Source: Azolla caroliniana (taxonomy: Eukaryota; Polypodiophyta). Taken from it: a stretch of DNA of 64,000 nucleotides. Under the pieces are notes generated by a model. It did no database searches. It saw only the letters and a list, made by a program, of their open reading frames with translations, and was not told where the DNA came from. A program made the position numbers and the translations under genes. How positions within the stretch are numbered: position 1 is the first letter of the stretch; every line of letters begins with the position of its first letter. This document shows, in pieces, positions 1-11,639 of this stretch. The stretch spans positions 20,398,001-20,462,000 of the forward strand of contig JBHGNT010000006.1 of assembly GCA_043228905.1 (NCBI GenBank), written 5' to 3'.

Positions 1-1
1 T

Positions 2-1093
2 ATTCCCAACAATAAATGGGAAAGTATCTCGATGGATTTTATTGTTAGTTTACCTCGTACACAGAGGGGTCATGATGCCATATGGGTTGTCGTTGACAGG
101 CTAACAAAATTAGCTAGATTTATTCCTACAAAAACCACGGTAACCGCTCAACAGTTGGCTTATCAATTTGTTGATGAGTTATTTCGTTTTTATGGATTAC
201 CGATGGATATTGTTAGTGATCGAGATTCCAAGTTTACTAGTGACTTTTGGACTCAGGTCTTTAAGAAACTAGAAACTACGTTGAGCATGAGTTCCGCAGA
301 TCATCCTCAGTCTGATGGACAAACTGAACGAGTTAATCAAATTATTGAGGACATGCTTCTAGCTTATGTAGCAAAAACCCCTTCTAAGTGGGAGCAATAC
401 CTTCCTATCTTAGAATTTGCCTATAATAGCTCTAAACATACATCCACTGGATATAGTCCTTTTATGTTGATGTATGGTTTTCAGCCACGTGCCCCAGTTG
501 ATGTCACGATTCATCGTGATACATTAGACAGTACACGCAATTTTTTGCAAGACATGAACCAAATGTTGCATATTGCCAAAGAAAATGTCAAGACAGCTCA
601 AGATCGTGCTCGATTTTATGCTGATCAGGATAGACGTCCTCGTGCATTTACTATTGGTCAAAAAGTTTTTTTGCGTGTCCCGACTGATTCTACGACATTA
701 TCTACGGGCAAGTGCGCTAAGTTAGCCCCACGATATTGTGGCCCATTTGAAATCCTTAAGCGAGTTGGGTCATTTGCTTATCACCTTGCCTTACCTCGTA
801 ACGTTGGTATTCATCCTGTTTTTCACGTCAGTCGTCTAAAACCATTTTTAGGCTCTGGTGATAACACCATCACAATCCAAGATCTTGTAACATTAGAGGA
901 TTTTTCTTACAAACCTCATGTTCCTGAACGAATTCTTGATTCTCGTACTAAACGTTTACGTTCTAAAGAGATTCAGCTATTCAAGATCAAATGGATGGAT
1001 AAACCTATTGATGATGCCACATGGGAATGCGAGCATTCGCTTAAGGCACAATTTCCTCACTTTATATTGCAAGAGTGCAATCTTTTGAAGTAG
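2..1093 (+). CDS. Retrotransposon pol polyprotein, C-terminal part: integrase core plus chromodomain
   Basis: Partial CDS, open at the left edge. The frame runs from base 2, and the codons before the first ATG (base 32) read as the conserved W-E-x-I-S-M-D-F stretch, so that ATG is internal and not a start. The DDE residues of the integrase core are visible counting from that ATG: D2 (in MDFI), D63 (in VSDRDSKF) and E99 (in QTERVNQ). About residues 205-275 hold the usual C-terminal part (GPFEILKRVG, HPVFHVSRLKPF). Residues about 298-345 form a chromodomain-like end (PERILDSR, IKWMDKPIDDATWE). Integrase inserts the cDNA into chromosomes, and the chromodomain is thought to bias target choice in this lineage. 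No frameshift or stop is seen in the 364 visible codons. Chromoviridae clade (Tekay/Reina/CRM) not resolved. Confidence 0.93.
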   Translation: MPNNKWESISMDFIVSLPRTQRGHDAIWVVVDRLTKLARFIPTKTTVTAQQLAYQFVDELFRFYGLPMDIVSDRDSKFTSDFWTQVFKKLETTLSMSSADHPQSDGQTERVNQIIEDMLLAYVAKTPSKWEQYLPILEFAYNSSKHTSTGYSPFMLMYGFQPRAPVDVTIHRDTLDSTRNFLQDMNQMLHIAKENVKTAQDRARFYADQDRRPRAFTIGQKVFLRVPTDSTTLSTGKCAKLAPRYCGPFEILKRVGSFAYHLALPRNVGIHPVFHVSRLKPFLGSGDNTITIQDLVTLEDFSYKPHVPERILDSRTKRLRSKEIQLFKIKWMDKPIDDATWECEHSLKAQFPHFILQECNLLK

Positions 1094-1100
1094 GGGAGTA

Positions 1101-1574
1101 TGTTATGTACACATAACGTTGGTGAGGGTAGGTCACTAATATTTACATTAGTGAAGGGTATGTTCACTATTATTAAAAAGGGGACTAATGATTGGATAGA
1201 ATGAATGATATGTGCATGCACTATCATGATTTAGACAACCAATGAATAGAGAGCCTTTTAGAAAGGCACATCTATTCAAGGGGCCTAGGAAAAGGTATAA
1301 ATATGAGGCTTAGCTACCCTCATAAGGATAATCACGTCGGAAGGCTGCTGTCGTAGACACCGGTGGTGCGGGCTAGGCTTTCGTCTCGACGATCGTGTTT
1401 ATCTCTTCCAAGGTATTAGTCATCCTAATATCCGGCGGTATGGGACGTCGGTGGTAGGTTGGCTATGTCTAGATCATAGCTCGGGGGTGGTCGGGTGGAA
1501 CGGGTTCTTCTATCCAATCTATTTTCTTCCTTTTTACTTGATTTGGTCTATGGATTAGTAATAGACTCTTAACA
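1101..1574 (+). repeat. 3' LTR of the Ty3/gypsy element
   Basis: The LTR begins TGTTATG directly after the purine tract and is read to TTAACA at 1574, giving TG...CA ends with TGTTA/TAACA as short terminal inverted repeats (474 bp). The first 17 bases form an inverted repeat (GTTATGT-AC-ACATAAC). A TATA box (TATAAATA) lies at 1296-1303 and would be the U3 promoter. The right boundary is inferred from the terminal pentamer, since no second LTR is present to compare. Confidence 0.7.
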
Positions 1575-1591
1575 CCACTTACGCTGAGATA

Positions 1592-1846
1592 ATGACAAAA
1601 TACCAAGACATACTCAGACCGTCTCTCACCCTCTCCAAACTATTAGATACTCCAGATATAAAGAAATTAAGTAGATATATTTTAGAGCTTAAACAACATA
1701 GAGAGAATAAGCTAGAAAATGTTAACAATAACCTTTCTAATATTCACCAACATGTAACCAATGAAAATTTTCAGCTACAGGGGGAGACGATGAATGTGGA
1801 CAAATCTCTCTCCCTTGGACATTGGAAATTTGTAGAAACCACATAA
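1592..1846 (+). other. Short ORF of unknown meaning (84 codons)
   Basis: An open frame of 84 codons starts 18 bp past the LTR. The translation is lysine/asparagine rich with a helical middle (residues about 20-50) and ends LGHWKFVETT. I do not recognise it. It could be a fragment of a host gene or of an older element into which the retrotransposon inserted. Chance occurrence in AT-rich DNA is also possible. Confidence 0.2.
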
Positions 1847-2300
1847 AGATCTCATCTTCCAAATCTTAGCTCATTTTGTTTTGTCATATTTAATTCCCAT
1901 ACCTGCACCACTCGGCCTCTCCCTTGCTACAACAGAAAACCAAAGAACTAAACACTTTCGGATGTTGGGCTTCAAAGCAACTTGACGTGGTTTAATTTAA
2001 TTTAATTTGTAGACGCAATTAAGAAGATAACTTGGGAACGTGAGTTACACCGCCAAGAAGCTATGGTTGGGGTACCTTTTACATTGGGACCACGTGCAAC
2101 ACCCACATCGAAACCCTTTGACCTCCCACTTCTTTTCAAGAGACTTGGATCAAAATAAAACTAGGCCTAGTACAAAGTCATTTCTTTTATAGAATATGTT
2201 ACACCATAACACATTTTGTACAATACTATAACTCTTTTAGCTTAAGTTTTATTTATTTATTTATTATTTTTCAATGATGGGTAAACACCCCATTTTGTTG
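1847..2300. other. Intergenic stretch, nothing recognised
   Basis: AT-rich DNA with short runs such as (TTTAA)n at 1993-2008 and TTTA runs near 2250. No coding or element signature seen. Confidence 0.5.
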
Positions 2301-2302
2301 TA

Positions 2303-2368
2303 AACCAATTGTCTCATGGGCTAATACTGGTCTTAGAAGATGTTAATATACCTTTCTTTCTTCTTTTT

Positions 2369-2409
<41 letters not shown>
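2303..2409 (-). repeat. Dispersed GGCCAAAATTGGCC-type motif joined to a (CT)n microsatellite, copy 1
   Basis: The segment reads GTCTCATGGGCTAATACTGG, then TCTTAGAAGATGTTAAT, then a pyrimidine run ending in (TC)n at about 2373-2409. The same order, with variation, recurs in reverse complement at 18665-18775 and 19820-19890 and in the same orientation at 36620-36730. This is probably the end of an old transposable element with a microsatellite attached. Confidence 0.5.
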
Positions 2410-2412
<3 letters not shown>

Positions 2413-2507
2413 TTTTCTCACATTCTCTTTCTCTTCTCTGTGTCGGAATCTTGATAGTTTGAACCGGATTTCTTTTCTTCTTCTTATCCTTCCTTCCTTT
2501 AGTACTA

Positions 2508-3300
2508 ATGGCCTTTGTTAGCACACAAGAATACCAACCCGTCCTTTCGGAGCGTCAGTGCTTGAAAGAAAAGTTTGTGGCACTGGAACAAGAAAATGAA
2601 TGTTTGTTGGGTGATCTATAATAAATCACCATAAAAAAGCAACAACAACATGGAGAATTGATATTACGAGTACAACAACACGAGAAGTTGACATTACAAG
2701 TGCAACCATTGGAAGCAACTATCACATCGTTACAACAACAAGGAACAAGTAATTAAGGGATCCTTAAGGAAACCAAGATTAGTCTTCCCATGAAGTTTGA
2801 TGGAACACGATCGCAGTTTAGAGGGTTCCTCAACCAGGTATTTTTGGTAATTCAAATGCATCAACCAGGTACATTTGGTAATTCAAGTATTCAAGGGATC
2901 CTTAAGGATCCCAAGCTTAGTCCTCCCATGAAGTTTGATGGAACGTGATCACACTTTAGAGGGTTCCTCAACCATGTACATTTGGTAATTCAAGTACTTA
3001 AGGGATCCTTAAGGAACCCACGATTAATCTTCCCATGAAGTTTGAGGGAATGTGATCATAGTTTAGAGGGTTCCTCAAACATGTATGTTTGGTAATTCAA
3101 ATGCATCATTCTCGATATCCAACCTATGCATCACGAGTGGGGTTAGTAGTACAATAGTAACATGATTCGCCCCTTTGTTGGAGAAAGGATCTCCTTTGTA
3201 AAGCAATTTCGAGGAGTTCATTAGCGAGTTCAAAGCATGTTTTGGAGATACCGATTAGTGTTAGTAACAACAATCAACAAGATCCGAAGACTACATCAAG
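2508..3300 (+). pseudogene. Degenerate retrotransposon gag with internal triplication
   Basis: Translation pieces in shifting frames match the typical gag of plant Ty3-type elements. A start-like MAFVSTQEYQPVL with a coiled-coil-like continuation occurs at 2508-2618. QQQ-rich text follows. MKFDGTRSQFRGFLNQV appears at about 2791-2850. A later stretch near 3150-3240 reads like the gag core (WFAPLLEKGSPLL..F..FI.EFKACFGDTD) after allowing frameshifts. Stops occur at about 2619 and repeatedly afterwards. The segment from AAGGGATCC to GGTAATTCAA is present three times (from about 2755, 2892 and 2999), the last two about 107 bp apart. I see no intact protease or reverse transcriptase after it. Confidence 0.6.
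2755..3105 (+). repeat. Three tandem copies of a roughly 107-bp gag segment
   Basis: Each copy carries GGGATCCTTAAGGA, CCCATGAAGTTTGA, TTTAGAGGGTTCCTCAA and TTTGGTAATTCAA in that order. Copies begin near 2755, 2892 and 2999. The first interval is longer (about 137 bp) because of an extra partial unit (ATGCATCAACCAGGTAC). Confidence 0.8.
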
Positions 3301-3419
3301 TGTGTTATATACATAAAGTGCCAGTTGTTACAAAGACACACTACTCCACAGTTGGAGGTCATCATTGGTATGAGATTTCTTCTTCTGGGGATTGATTGCA
3401 GAGTGGGATGAGACTTGCT

Positions 3420-3680
3420 TGCATACAGATCGCACCAGAAGAAGTGTCTATATATGCATATAGAACTAGAAGAAGTGTATACATACATATATACATGTAG
3501 AAGTAGGAGAAGTATCTACTTATCTATGTATATATATGTATCATATATGTATACATATAGAACTAGAAGAAGAAGTGTATACATACATACATACATATAT
3601 AATATATGCACATAGAGAACTAGGAGAAGTATCTACTTATTTATGCATATTTTCTTCTTCTTCTTCTTCTTCTTCAAACT
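3420..3680 (+). repeat. Degenerate AGAACTAGAAGAAGTGTATAC-type tandem repeat followed by (TTC)n
   Basis: Imperfect units containing CTAGAAGAAGTGTATACATA alternate with TA/TATG runs between about 3420 and 3640, followed by (TTC)n at about 3650-3676. The small frames inside are low-complexity artefacts. Confidence 0.7.
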
Positions 3681-3734
3681 CTATCCTCTTGGAGAAGGGG
3701 GGAGGCAGGGGAAGCAGGGGAGCTCTTGGTGCAG

Positions 3735-3737
<3 letters not shown>

Positions 3738-3786
<49 letters not shown>
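3738..3786 (+). repeat. (GA)n microsatellite upstream of the IF-3 gene
   Basis: Pure GA dinucleotide run of about 48 bp ending roughly 118 bp before the IF-3 start codon. It probably lies in the promoter or 5' UTR. GA repeats are common there in plant genes, but a regulatory role is not shown. Confidence 0.85.
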
Positions 3787-3789
<3 letters not shown>

Positions 3790-3904
3790 GGCCCTGCCAT
3801 CCATGGTAGCTTTGCAGAAAAGCCTCATCAAAGCCTAAAGCACCTCATCCCCCTTCCCTCTACTCACCCACAAGCATTGTTTTGATAGCCTTCCTATCTC
3901 TCCT

Positions 3905-6900
3905 ATGGCTATGCATAATTTGGTGTCTGCAGAATATAGAAGCTCCCCATCCTCTCCTTCTTTCAGCTTTCCCCAGAGATATGGCTTCGGGTCAAAGTTT
4001 CCCTCGAATTCCTCTGTAACCAGGCCTCTTTTGAGCCTTGGAAGGAAAAGCTTTGTGTGGAAGGTTGAAGCAAGGGCTGGCGGCTACAGGCCACCTCCGG
4101 GGACACGGAGGCCTAAGACTAACTTCAACCGACAGCAACAAGCTGATGATGAGGCTGCTCGCGATCGTCTCCCGGTTAACGATGAAATCTCGTAAGCATC
4201 TGTTCCTTCTTCTACTCTCTCTCTCTCTAATATGGAAGTTAGAAACTTGATTATTTCTTCTTCCCTTCTCTGTATTAGAGAATAACAATTCAATTAGTTG
4301 CAAGGAAAATAAAACCTTCTTTGTAGATGTAGACCATGATTTTATTCTTTCTCCTTTTCCTGCTAGATATACACCAATGAGAACACATAAATTCGATTCC
4401 TTCTTCTTTCAGTTGCATTTCTCTTTGGGTGTGTATATATGTATTTTATGAGATACATGAAATTTGGCTAGTAAGCTGCAACAAAAAAGAATTTTCTTTG
4501 ATGAAGTAGAACTTGTTTTTTAGTTTTGTTTTTGGCATTAGACAGGAGAAACTTGTTGAATTGGTTGGTTAATGACTCTCTTCCCATTTTCAGTTTCTTC
4601 TTAAACTAATGAAAAAATATTTTTCGAAGGAAAAAAGAAAAGAGGTAAATCTTGATTTCTTTTTTCTTTTTCACAATTCTATAGATTGAAGTTTTCTTAG
4701 TTAGCAGAATAAAAGGCGTTCTATTGACAACGGAAGGGCATTGCTTTTATGAAGGCAGAATTTACTCTCTTTCTTCTTTTGTTAGAAGAGTAACAATAGG
4801 GATTAGTAAATAGAAGGACTTTTCTTTCGAGGTAAACTTGGATTTTGTTTTCTTTGCATTAGATATTTGGTTACCTCATTACAATGAAAATGCTTGCTTT
4901 GTAGAGGTAGAACTTACTATTTTTTCTTTAGATGTTTGGTTAGTTAGTCACAAGAAAAAGGTATTTTTTGTAGAGGTGAAACTTGCTTTTTCTTCGTTTT
5001 TTGTATTTGGTCAGTATAAGCTTGTTGCTACAAAAAGATGTTTTTCTTTGCAGAAGTAGAACTTCTTTTTCTCCTTACCTTTTTAATATTGGATTTGCAA
5101 TAAAAAGGTTTTCTTTGTAGAAGTATAGAGAGCCTCCTTTTTCTTCTCTCTCTCAGCTTGTAAGTTCAATATATCAAGTTGGTAAAAGAAAATAGAAATT
5201 ACCCAGTATCTGTGTATATCTGTGTTGCACTTCTATTCATTGAGATTTAGACAAATGGTTGATTTTGATATAATCATTATTTTTATTCTTTAATTGATGA
5301 TAACCACTATACACAAGACATATATATACTAGTCAAGAGGAATAGAGTATGATACCTGATTTTCTTTGTCTTCTGAACAGTCAAATTTCTTGTCCTTCAG
5401 AAAAATGACATTTTTTACCCAGTGTCAATGATAGACTTTGTGTTTAATCTCGAGTGTTGGTTTGAATGGCATGAATTCTCTCATGTATGTGTGCGATCTC
5501 CATCCAAATAATATTTGGGCTTTTCTGCAGAAAAATGATAAACTAATGATTGAAATGAAAATCTCAATTTCTCATACATGCTAACAGTTTATTAATTTTT
5601 TGTTCAGAGCCCCCACCGTAATGCTTCTTGGAGAGGATGGAAAATTGGTATGTATCTTTTATTAGTATTTTCCCTAAGGAAATGTGGCACAAATGTAAAT
5701 GTATACATATTTGCACGAGTATTTAGAAACTAATGTTCTGAAGGCAATGACATAGAAGAAGAGAAGTATTAGGGATTTTGAGGCATGCAATTTGAAATTC
5801 TCTGCAAAGGGATCCAAACACAGGATTGTGACAGAGAAGGTTTGGAGGAAAAGATACTAGAGTATTGATACATATTACTGGAAATATACGTCAGGTGCCG
5901 GATCATGGGTGCAATTATTGTATGGATTAGCTTCAGTTTAGATAAAGCAGCAGTTCAAATGATCCGAGGACATGTATGCATATACGGGAAGCATATTATT
6001 TGAATCAAATCATTATGCCAAATATGCTTACTTCCTCTCTACTATTCCTTGTGTATGAGCTTTTATTTAATTTGAAGAACCTTGGGTTCTTATTAATTTT
6101 AATTTTTTTTATAGAAATTCAAAATATAAACCCCTTAGATATTGTCCTTCTGTAGAAATGCCAACCCTTCAACTTTTCTGGCTTACACTGAAATGTGCGC
6201 TGAGCAAGCAGTTGCCATATAGATATGAGTGGATGAGCTACATCTTTAAAATTTGAAGCTGTGTTTTTCTTCCCCTTGCTTCTAATTTAAAATCCTGTTT
6301 GACTATTGCAAAAGTACTTGGGTTATATAGATCCAATCATTTATGATGATTGGATAGACAAGCTGCATTCTTATAAGATGAAGCAACTTCTCCTTTCTCT
6401 TTTGAACTGTAAATTCCCCTTGGCAAGTACATACACATATTTGCTCTCGTCAATTTCTTGCTTCTTTCTGCACAATAATCCTTTAGTCAAAGTTATCAGG
6501 TTGGGATCTTGGTCTTTGGCCTCATCAGAGGCTGCTCATCATGATTTTCTTCGTCATTGCCAAATTGGCAATGACTATAAAAATGAGTAAACATTCGGCT
6601 CCTTAAGAGGCTGTTCGTCTGCATTTTCTTTCTCATTGCCAAGGCTCAAGGATAATCCAAACTTTTGGCCGAAGGAAAGAAAGTTCTTAAATTTGCAAAT
6701 AACTGTACTAAAATACGCAGAAGATGGGGGATAAGTGATAATCAGATAAGTGCCTCATGGCATTTCCTATCTATATCAAGGATAATGTAAAGAAAGTTTG
6801 ATCATCACTAGTGTCTCGAGTCCTGTAATGTCTTCTCTGGGCTATATCTCGAGTCCTGTAGTGTGATGCCCATGAACCACCCAACTATGTTACCATGAAC

Positions 6901-8595
6901 AACATAGGTAGGGGTTTCATAGGATGGGTTTAACCATACTATGTTCCGTCATATGGTTATGATATTGGACATCACATTATATTTTTGTGAAGATATACAT
7001 AACTTGATGGTAATATTCCCATCAAAGGCAAAAGCCTGATACGCTGATGTTTGTATATGCAGATAGGTACTATGACAAGGCAAGAGGCTCTATATAGAGC
7101 TCGAGAGGAAGAACTTGATTTGGTGAGAGTTTCATGATGTCCGAATATAAGCTAGATTTGATGAAACTTTCATGAGTTTTGACCTAATTGGTAGTTTGAT
7201 TTTTTTTTCAGGTACAATTGGATAAACAAGATCCCCCATGTGTGAAAATTGTTCAGTATAGGTATGATTAAGTGTTCTCTTTTGTGTTCAAACTAATCAG
7301 CTATACTTGGTGGACATTGTTAAAATGATGAGTGATAGAGTATGCTCTTGCCACGTGCAGTCCTTTCTATAGGAGGTTGTTTTCTTATTGTTAATGATTT
7401 TTGCTATGCTACAGCAAACTCAAGTATGAGTTGCAGAAAAGGAAAAAGGAACAGCAGAAGAAAAGTTCAGGTGATAATTATATTTATCATTGCCTATTTA
7501 AATCACAAGCCTGCAATTATAGCAGGCATAATCACAACGGTGTTTGTTTATATGTTATACTCCATAAGCATTCCCTTATGGATAGCATGCACATAAATTA
7601 TTTATTTGTATATTGTTCGTTTGTTCTTGCATCATATTCAATGCTTTTTTTGTCCCTATCCACAGCCAATAAAACGGATTTGAAGGAGCTAAAAATGCGG
7701 TATTCGTCTTTCTATTTCATTGGCTCAATTGTATGCAAACCCATCTATCATGTTTACACATGGAGGAAACATAAAATTAATTTCTGTAAAATTCCAAACT
7801 GACCTAAGACAAGAATTACACCAATCATTTGGCACATGATTATGGTGCCTTAGGTACAACATTGATGTGCATGATTATGGTGTGCGCCTCAGATCTATTC
7901 AGAGATTCTTAAAAGATGGAGACAAGGTGCGTCATTCCATGTCTCTTGAATTTGCATTCATACTCCAATCACAAACTGTACACAAATGTATTACATAAAT
8001 AACATCCTTGAGGGTTTTTTTCAGTTTTGGACTCCAAACTAATATATCTGTGGATATGCAGGTAAAATTGATCATTCAGTTCAAGGGAAGAGAACTGGAA
8101 TTCAAGGACCTTGGCCTCAAGTTGTTTCAACGATTTGAGGATGATCTTAAAGAGGTATTATGACACACTGTTGTCCATATCATTAAAACCTATGATGCTG
8201 AGATTAGAATATCTTGTACTGAACATAGATTGATCAACTTTATAAAGCAAGAAGCTGAGAATGACAATTAGTTGGTTGTTAGAAAATTAAATATACATTA
8301 AATTCAAATCAGCATTATAAAATATGCTTAGCTGTAATAATGTGATCAGATTAAAAAATGCATATATTCATGATTTTTTCTATTTACATTAGCTCCAATG
8401 TTTTTCACATTGTACTATTTCAAGGAAGCAATAATAGAGAGCAAGTTAACCAAAGATGCAAGAAGCATGAGCATGGTATTAGCATCTAACAAAGGGAAGT
8501 CATCTGGACAAGGACCCAGTTCTGCGAAAACACCTGAAGGAGAAGAGACTGAGAATGTAGAAGGAACTGTTGCAGCTGTCGGTGCAGAATCTTGA
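3905..8595 (+). CDS. Plastid-type translation initiation factor IF-3, nine exons
   Basis: Exons by reading frame and GT-AG borders: 3905-4191, 5608-5647, 7063-7122, 7212-7261, 7415-7470, 7666-7699, 7854-7926, 8062-8154, 8425-8595. Together they give 864 nt, 287 residues. Residues 1-85 are rich in Ser/Arg/Lys and poor in acidic residues, as in a chloroplast transit peptide. Residues about 90-160 are the IF-3 N domain (PVNDEISAPTVMLLGEDGK, TRQEALYRAREEELDLV, DPPCVKIVQYSK). A basic linker follows (KRKKEQQKK). Residues about 167-255 are the C domain (LKELKMRYNIDVHDY, RFLKDGDKVKLIIQFKGRE). The tail from about 245 is Ser/Glu rich, as in plant plastid forms. IF-3 binds the small 70S-type ribosomal subunit, prevents premature subunit joining and proofreads the start codon. 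The first ATG of the frame is used. A mitochondrial or dual destination is not excluded. Confidence 0.93.
4890..5130 (+). repeat. Imperfect tandem repeat in IF-3 intron 1
   Basis: Units containing TTTGTAGAGGTAGAACTT recur with drift at about 4901, 4970, 5050 and 5117 (spacing 69, 80 and 67 bp), within the 1416-bp first intron. Weaker relatives lie near 4505 and 4820. Confidence 0.6.
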
Positions 8596-10780
8596 TTTGT
8601 ACAGAGTAGAAATGAATTCCATTGTTATACGAAATGTGTTGAGAATGTGTGCTGCAGGCTGTTTCGGATCCCTTGGAATGGGGTTTTTGTATATTATTGT
8701 TCTCATTATTATCCCACGAAAATATTCTCCTTCTAATTTTCCCCGGCGAGATCTGTGATTGGCTGTTAGAATAGTGCTACCTTATTGGGCATGATGACCC
8801 TCTCACCTGACTGTCAATTTTTTATTTTCATAATTGGTATTGTATCAATGTATGCATACATACAATACAGTAAGGAAGAGTACAAGGTCACAAGGACTAT
8901 CATATGTACCTTATGCGGCATTTGTCGAAAAGATCAAACCTAACAGGGTTTATTCTGATTTGATGAATTATAAGACTGTATGTGTCCAGCTAAGGTTATG
9001 GAAGAACATCTGTATTTAAAGAAGTAAAGTAGCATGTAATTCTGCTAGCTTCTTTGTGTCCTGATTTTACATTGTAATTTGAAGTATTTGTGTGGTGGTC
9101 ATAACCATCCATCATTTTAGCATGGTACTCAGAGAAGTCTCTGAAATCTGTTGTTGAGGAATTATTGGCATGAAGTCTTCTGCAAACATATAAAAAGGCC
9201 GTGAAATGAGATCAGCATGGGTACTACATTTGCACCTGTATTCTTTTGACATCCTGTGAATATTCTGTCAAAACTGGAAGATCCGAAAAGAGTGTGAATA
9301 GGGTTGTGTGCATGGTAATGCTATATGTATATGCTATAATGTGTGTGTTTTGTAACTGTTAAAAGTTTCAACCTTAACATGGAAAGGTGAAGATCTATTG
9401 AATGATGTGTCTGCAGATGATATATCATGTAGGCTTCCATAGCATCACTCACATGTCTTTCCTACTAGTACCATTTGCAAGCTGTTTCATGACATTTATC
9501 ATTAGTGAGAAGTTGTCCAATCTCCACTAGATAGGTCTAGGGATACTATACAGTTGAAGATTCCTCATGTTCTTGCCACGAGACAGGAATGCTATGAATT
9601 GAAGACATCTCATGTGCACACATATGTCCACTAAAATAGGCTCAAAGATGTCAACAAATTTGCTTGCTTGAAAGGTTTTTGGTTTGTGTGGTTATTAGCA
9701 ATGGTTTCCCCAAGTACATGGTATGCAAATACATTGGTTTTGACAATTGAAGGTGTGCTGTTTTTCTAGAAGCTTGGTTACAAGTCAACCGAGCATTATT
9801 ACATGGCTTTGCCCCATTTTTGGAATTACCAACTATTTTTACTCTCCTACCAAGTTAAAAACATTGTATGCATTATTAGATCATACAATACACCAATATC
9901 CCCATCTTGTGCTCACATTTTCTATTATAAAGCAGGAAATAAGGCTTGATATTGGTCCAAATGTTTACTTTTCTCTTAATATGTGCAGCAAATTTTCACT
10001 CTTTTTGAGTTTTCGCATCGTAGAAAACTAACCTTAGACAAAAGGAAAACAGGGGAGAGGGCTCACTTATTTATGATCATTCATCTGCTCGAATAGTGGT
10101 TAGAAAGCATGTTTAGAGGGTAAACACTTTCAAAAAGCATCAATCAAGAACACAGAAACAGATGTAGATGGTATATTTAATGATGTGAAGGAACATCAAT
10201 TGATTTTCGACATAAATTACAAGTTGTTCGCTTGCTCACAACAATGGACTAAAAAACACTTCCAATCCAAAGCAGTTGATGAGAATTGAGAGTTGGAAAT
10301 AATTGTTTAACCTTGAAATAATTAGAGAGCTTTGACGATCAATCGATGTCACTAGCAATAGCAAAGAGTTGGTTGAATTATTGGGTTTTTTTACATGTAT
10401 CGATACAATTTAAATAAGACACTTCCGACAAATAATCCTGCAATGGAATCGAGGATGTGATAAAACAAGATTTGACTTGGAGTTATTGATTTGATAGATG
10501 CATTAATAGTACAACATAGATAGGCACTCATTAAGGAAAACCCTGAGGGATGCCTTGATCGCCAATGTGATTCAAGTCAAATTCAGGTGACTGGTTTTCT
10601 GAATGTAATTCAAGTGTCAGAGAATACAGCAGATGCCATTGGTGATGATGCGTGCTGATTCCATACCATTTTATTTCATTTAATGGTTATTAGTTATCTA
10701 AATTGTACTAATACACACAACGTTGCCGACAGCAGTGCACACTATTTTTGCTAATCAATGGATGTGTACAAATAAAAGTA
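8596..10780. other. IF-3 3' UTR region and intergenic DNA, nothing else recognised
   Basis: The first several hundred bases probably hold the IF-3 3' UTR. The rest is AT-rich, with only short unconvincing frames. Confidence 0.5.
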
Positions 10781-10995
10781 TTAGTTACTGAATTAAACTT
10801 ACAGGAAAACAGAAATCCTTCAAAGAACCTGCATATCAATAAAACAGTATTTATTATTTAATTAAACTTACAGAAATACAGAAATCCTTCAAAGAAAATC
10901 TGCATGTCAATAAAACAGTATATGTTATATGATTAAAGTTACAGAGAAACAGAAATGCTTCTAAGAAACCTGCATAACAATAACCAGTATCATGT
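10780..10995 (+). repeat. Three tandem copies of a roughly 71-bp unit
   Basis: Units share ATTAAACTTACAG, ACAGAAATCCTTC and CTGCATATCAATAA-type blocks. They start at about 10792, 10861 and 10931. Confidence 0.8.
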
Positions 10996-11377
10996 ACCAA
11001 CTATATCGCCTCTCCAGATTATATGTATATAAAATAAATGCCTAGTATAAATTTTAGAAGTCAAGTGGTGGAGATGATTGAAGCCGAAATTAGTATAGGA
11101 TCATAAGGGTTAATGTAGTAGTAGTAGCAGCATCATCAAGATTCTCTCCTCAACAGAAACACCAGGGAAAGATGGAATGAAAAAAGAGAGAGCTGCATGC
11201 ATACTTTATGAATGTGTATGCCATGCATAGATTTTGGTTGTATGTTTGAGATGAGAGTCCTGGTGATGCTGCAACATCAAAGACAAAACTGCTGATACTG
11301 TTACTCGTAGTACTACATTATTAGGACAACCATCTTTCTTAAGTCCAATACATTCATAATCCTGAAGTGCTGGAACC

Positions 11378-11622
11378 TGAGATACATATATACATACATA
11401 TATACACTAACTGCAATCTGAGGTACACATATGTACATGCATATATACACTAACTGCAGTCTGAGATACATATATGTACATGCATATATACACTAACTGC
11501 AGTCTGAGATACATATATGTACATGCATATATACACTGACTGCAATCTGAGATACATATATGAACATGCATATATACACTAACTGCAATCTGATATACAT
11601 ATATACACTAACTGCAAGATTA
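11378..11622 (+). repeat. 43-bp tandem array, about five copies
   Basis: The CTGCA(A/G)TCTGAGATACAT block recurs at 11411, 11454, 11497, 11540 and 11583, exactly 43 bp apart, with TATGTACATGCATATATACA between. A shortened 26-bp unit closes the array. Open frames on both strands here are by-products of the repeat. Confidence 0.9.
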
Positions 11623-11639
11623 GATACAGACAGTAAATA

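Larger units (their letters stand above)
1..1574 (+). mobile_element. Ty3/gypsy chromodomain retrotransposon, 3' part (integrase, chromodomain, 3' LTR)
   Basis: The element enters the window from the left. It shows the end of pol (integrase core and a C-terminal chromodomain), then a short purine-rich run (taggggagta) acting as polypurine tract, then an LTR. Gag, protease, reverse transcriptase and the 5' LTR lie outside the window. The pol frame is uninterrupted over the visible part, which suggests a fairly recent insertion. The 5-bp target duplication cannot be tested because the left end is missing. Confidence 0.9.

Noticed and set aside
7342-7802. Frames of 84 and 133 codons inside the IF-3 gene
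   Set aside because: They run through introns and exons 5-6 of IF-3 in mixed phase. The spliced model accounts for the coding parts.
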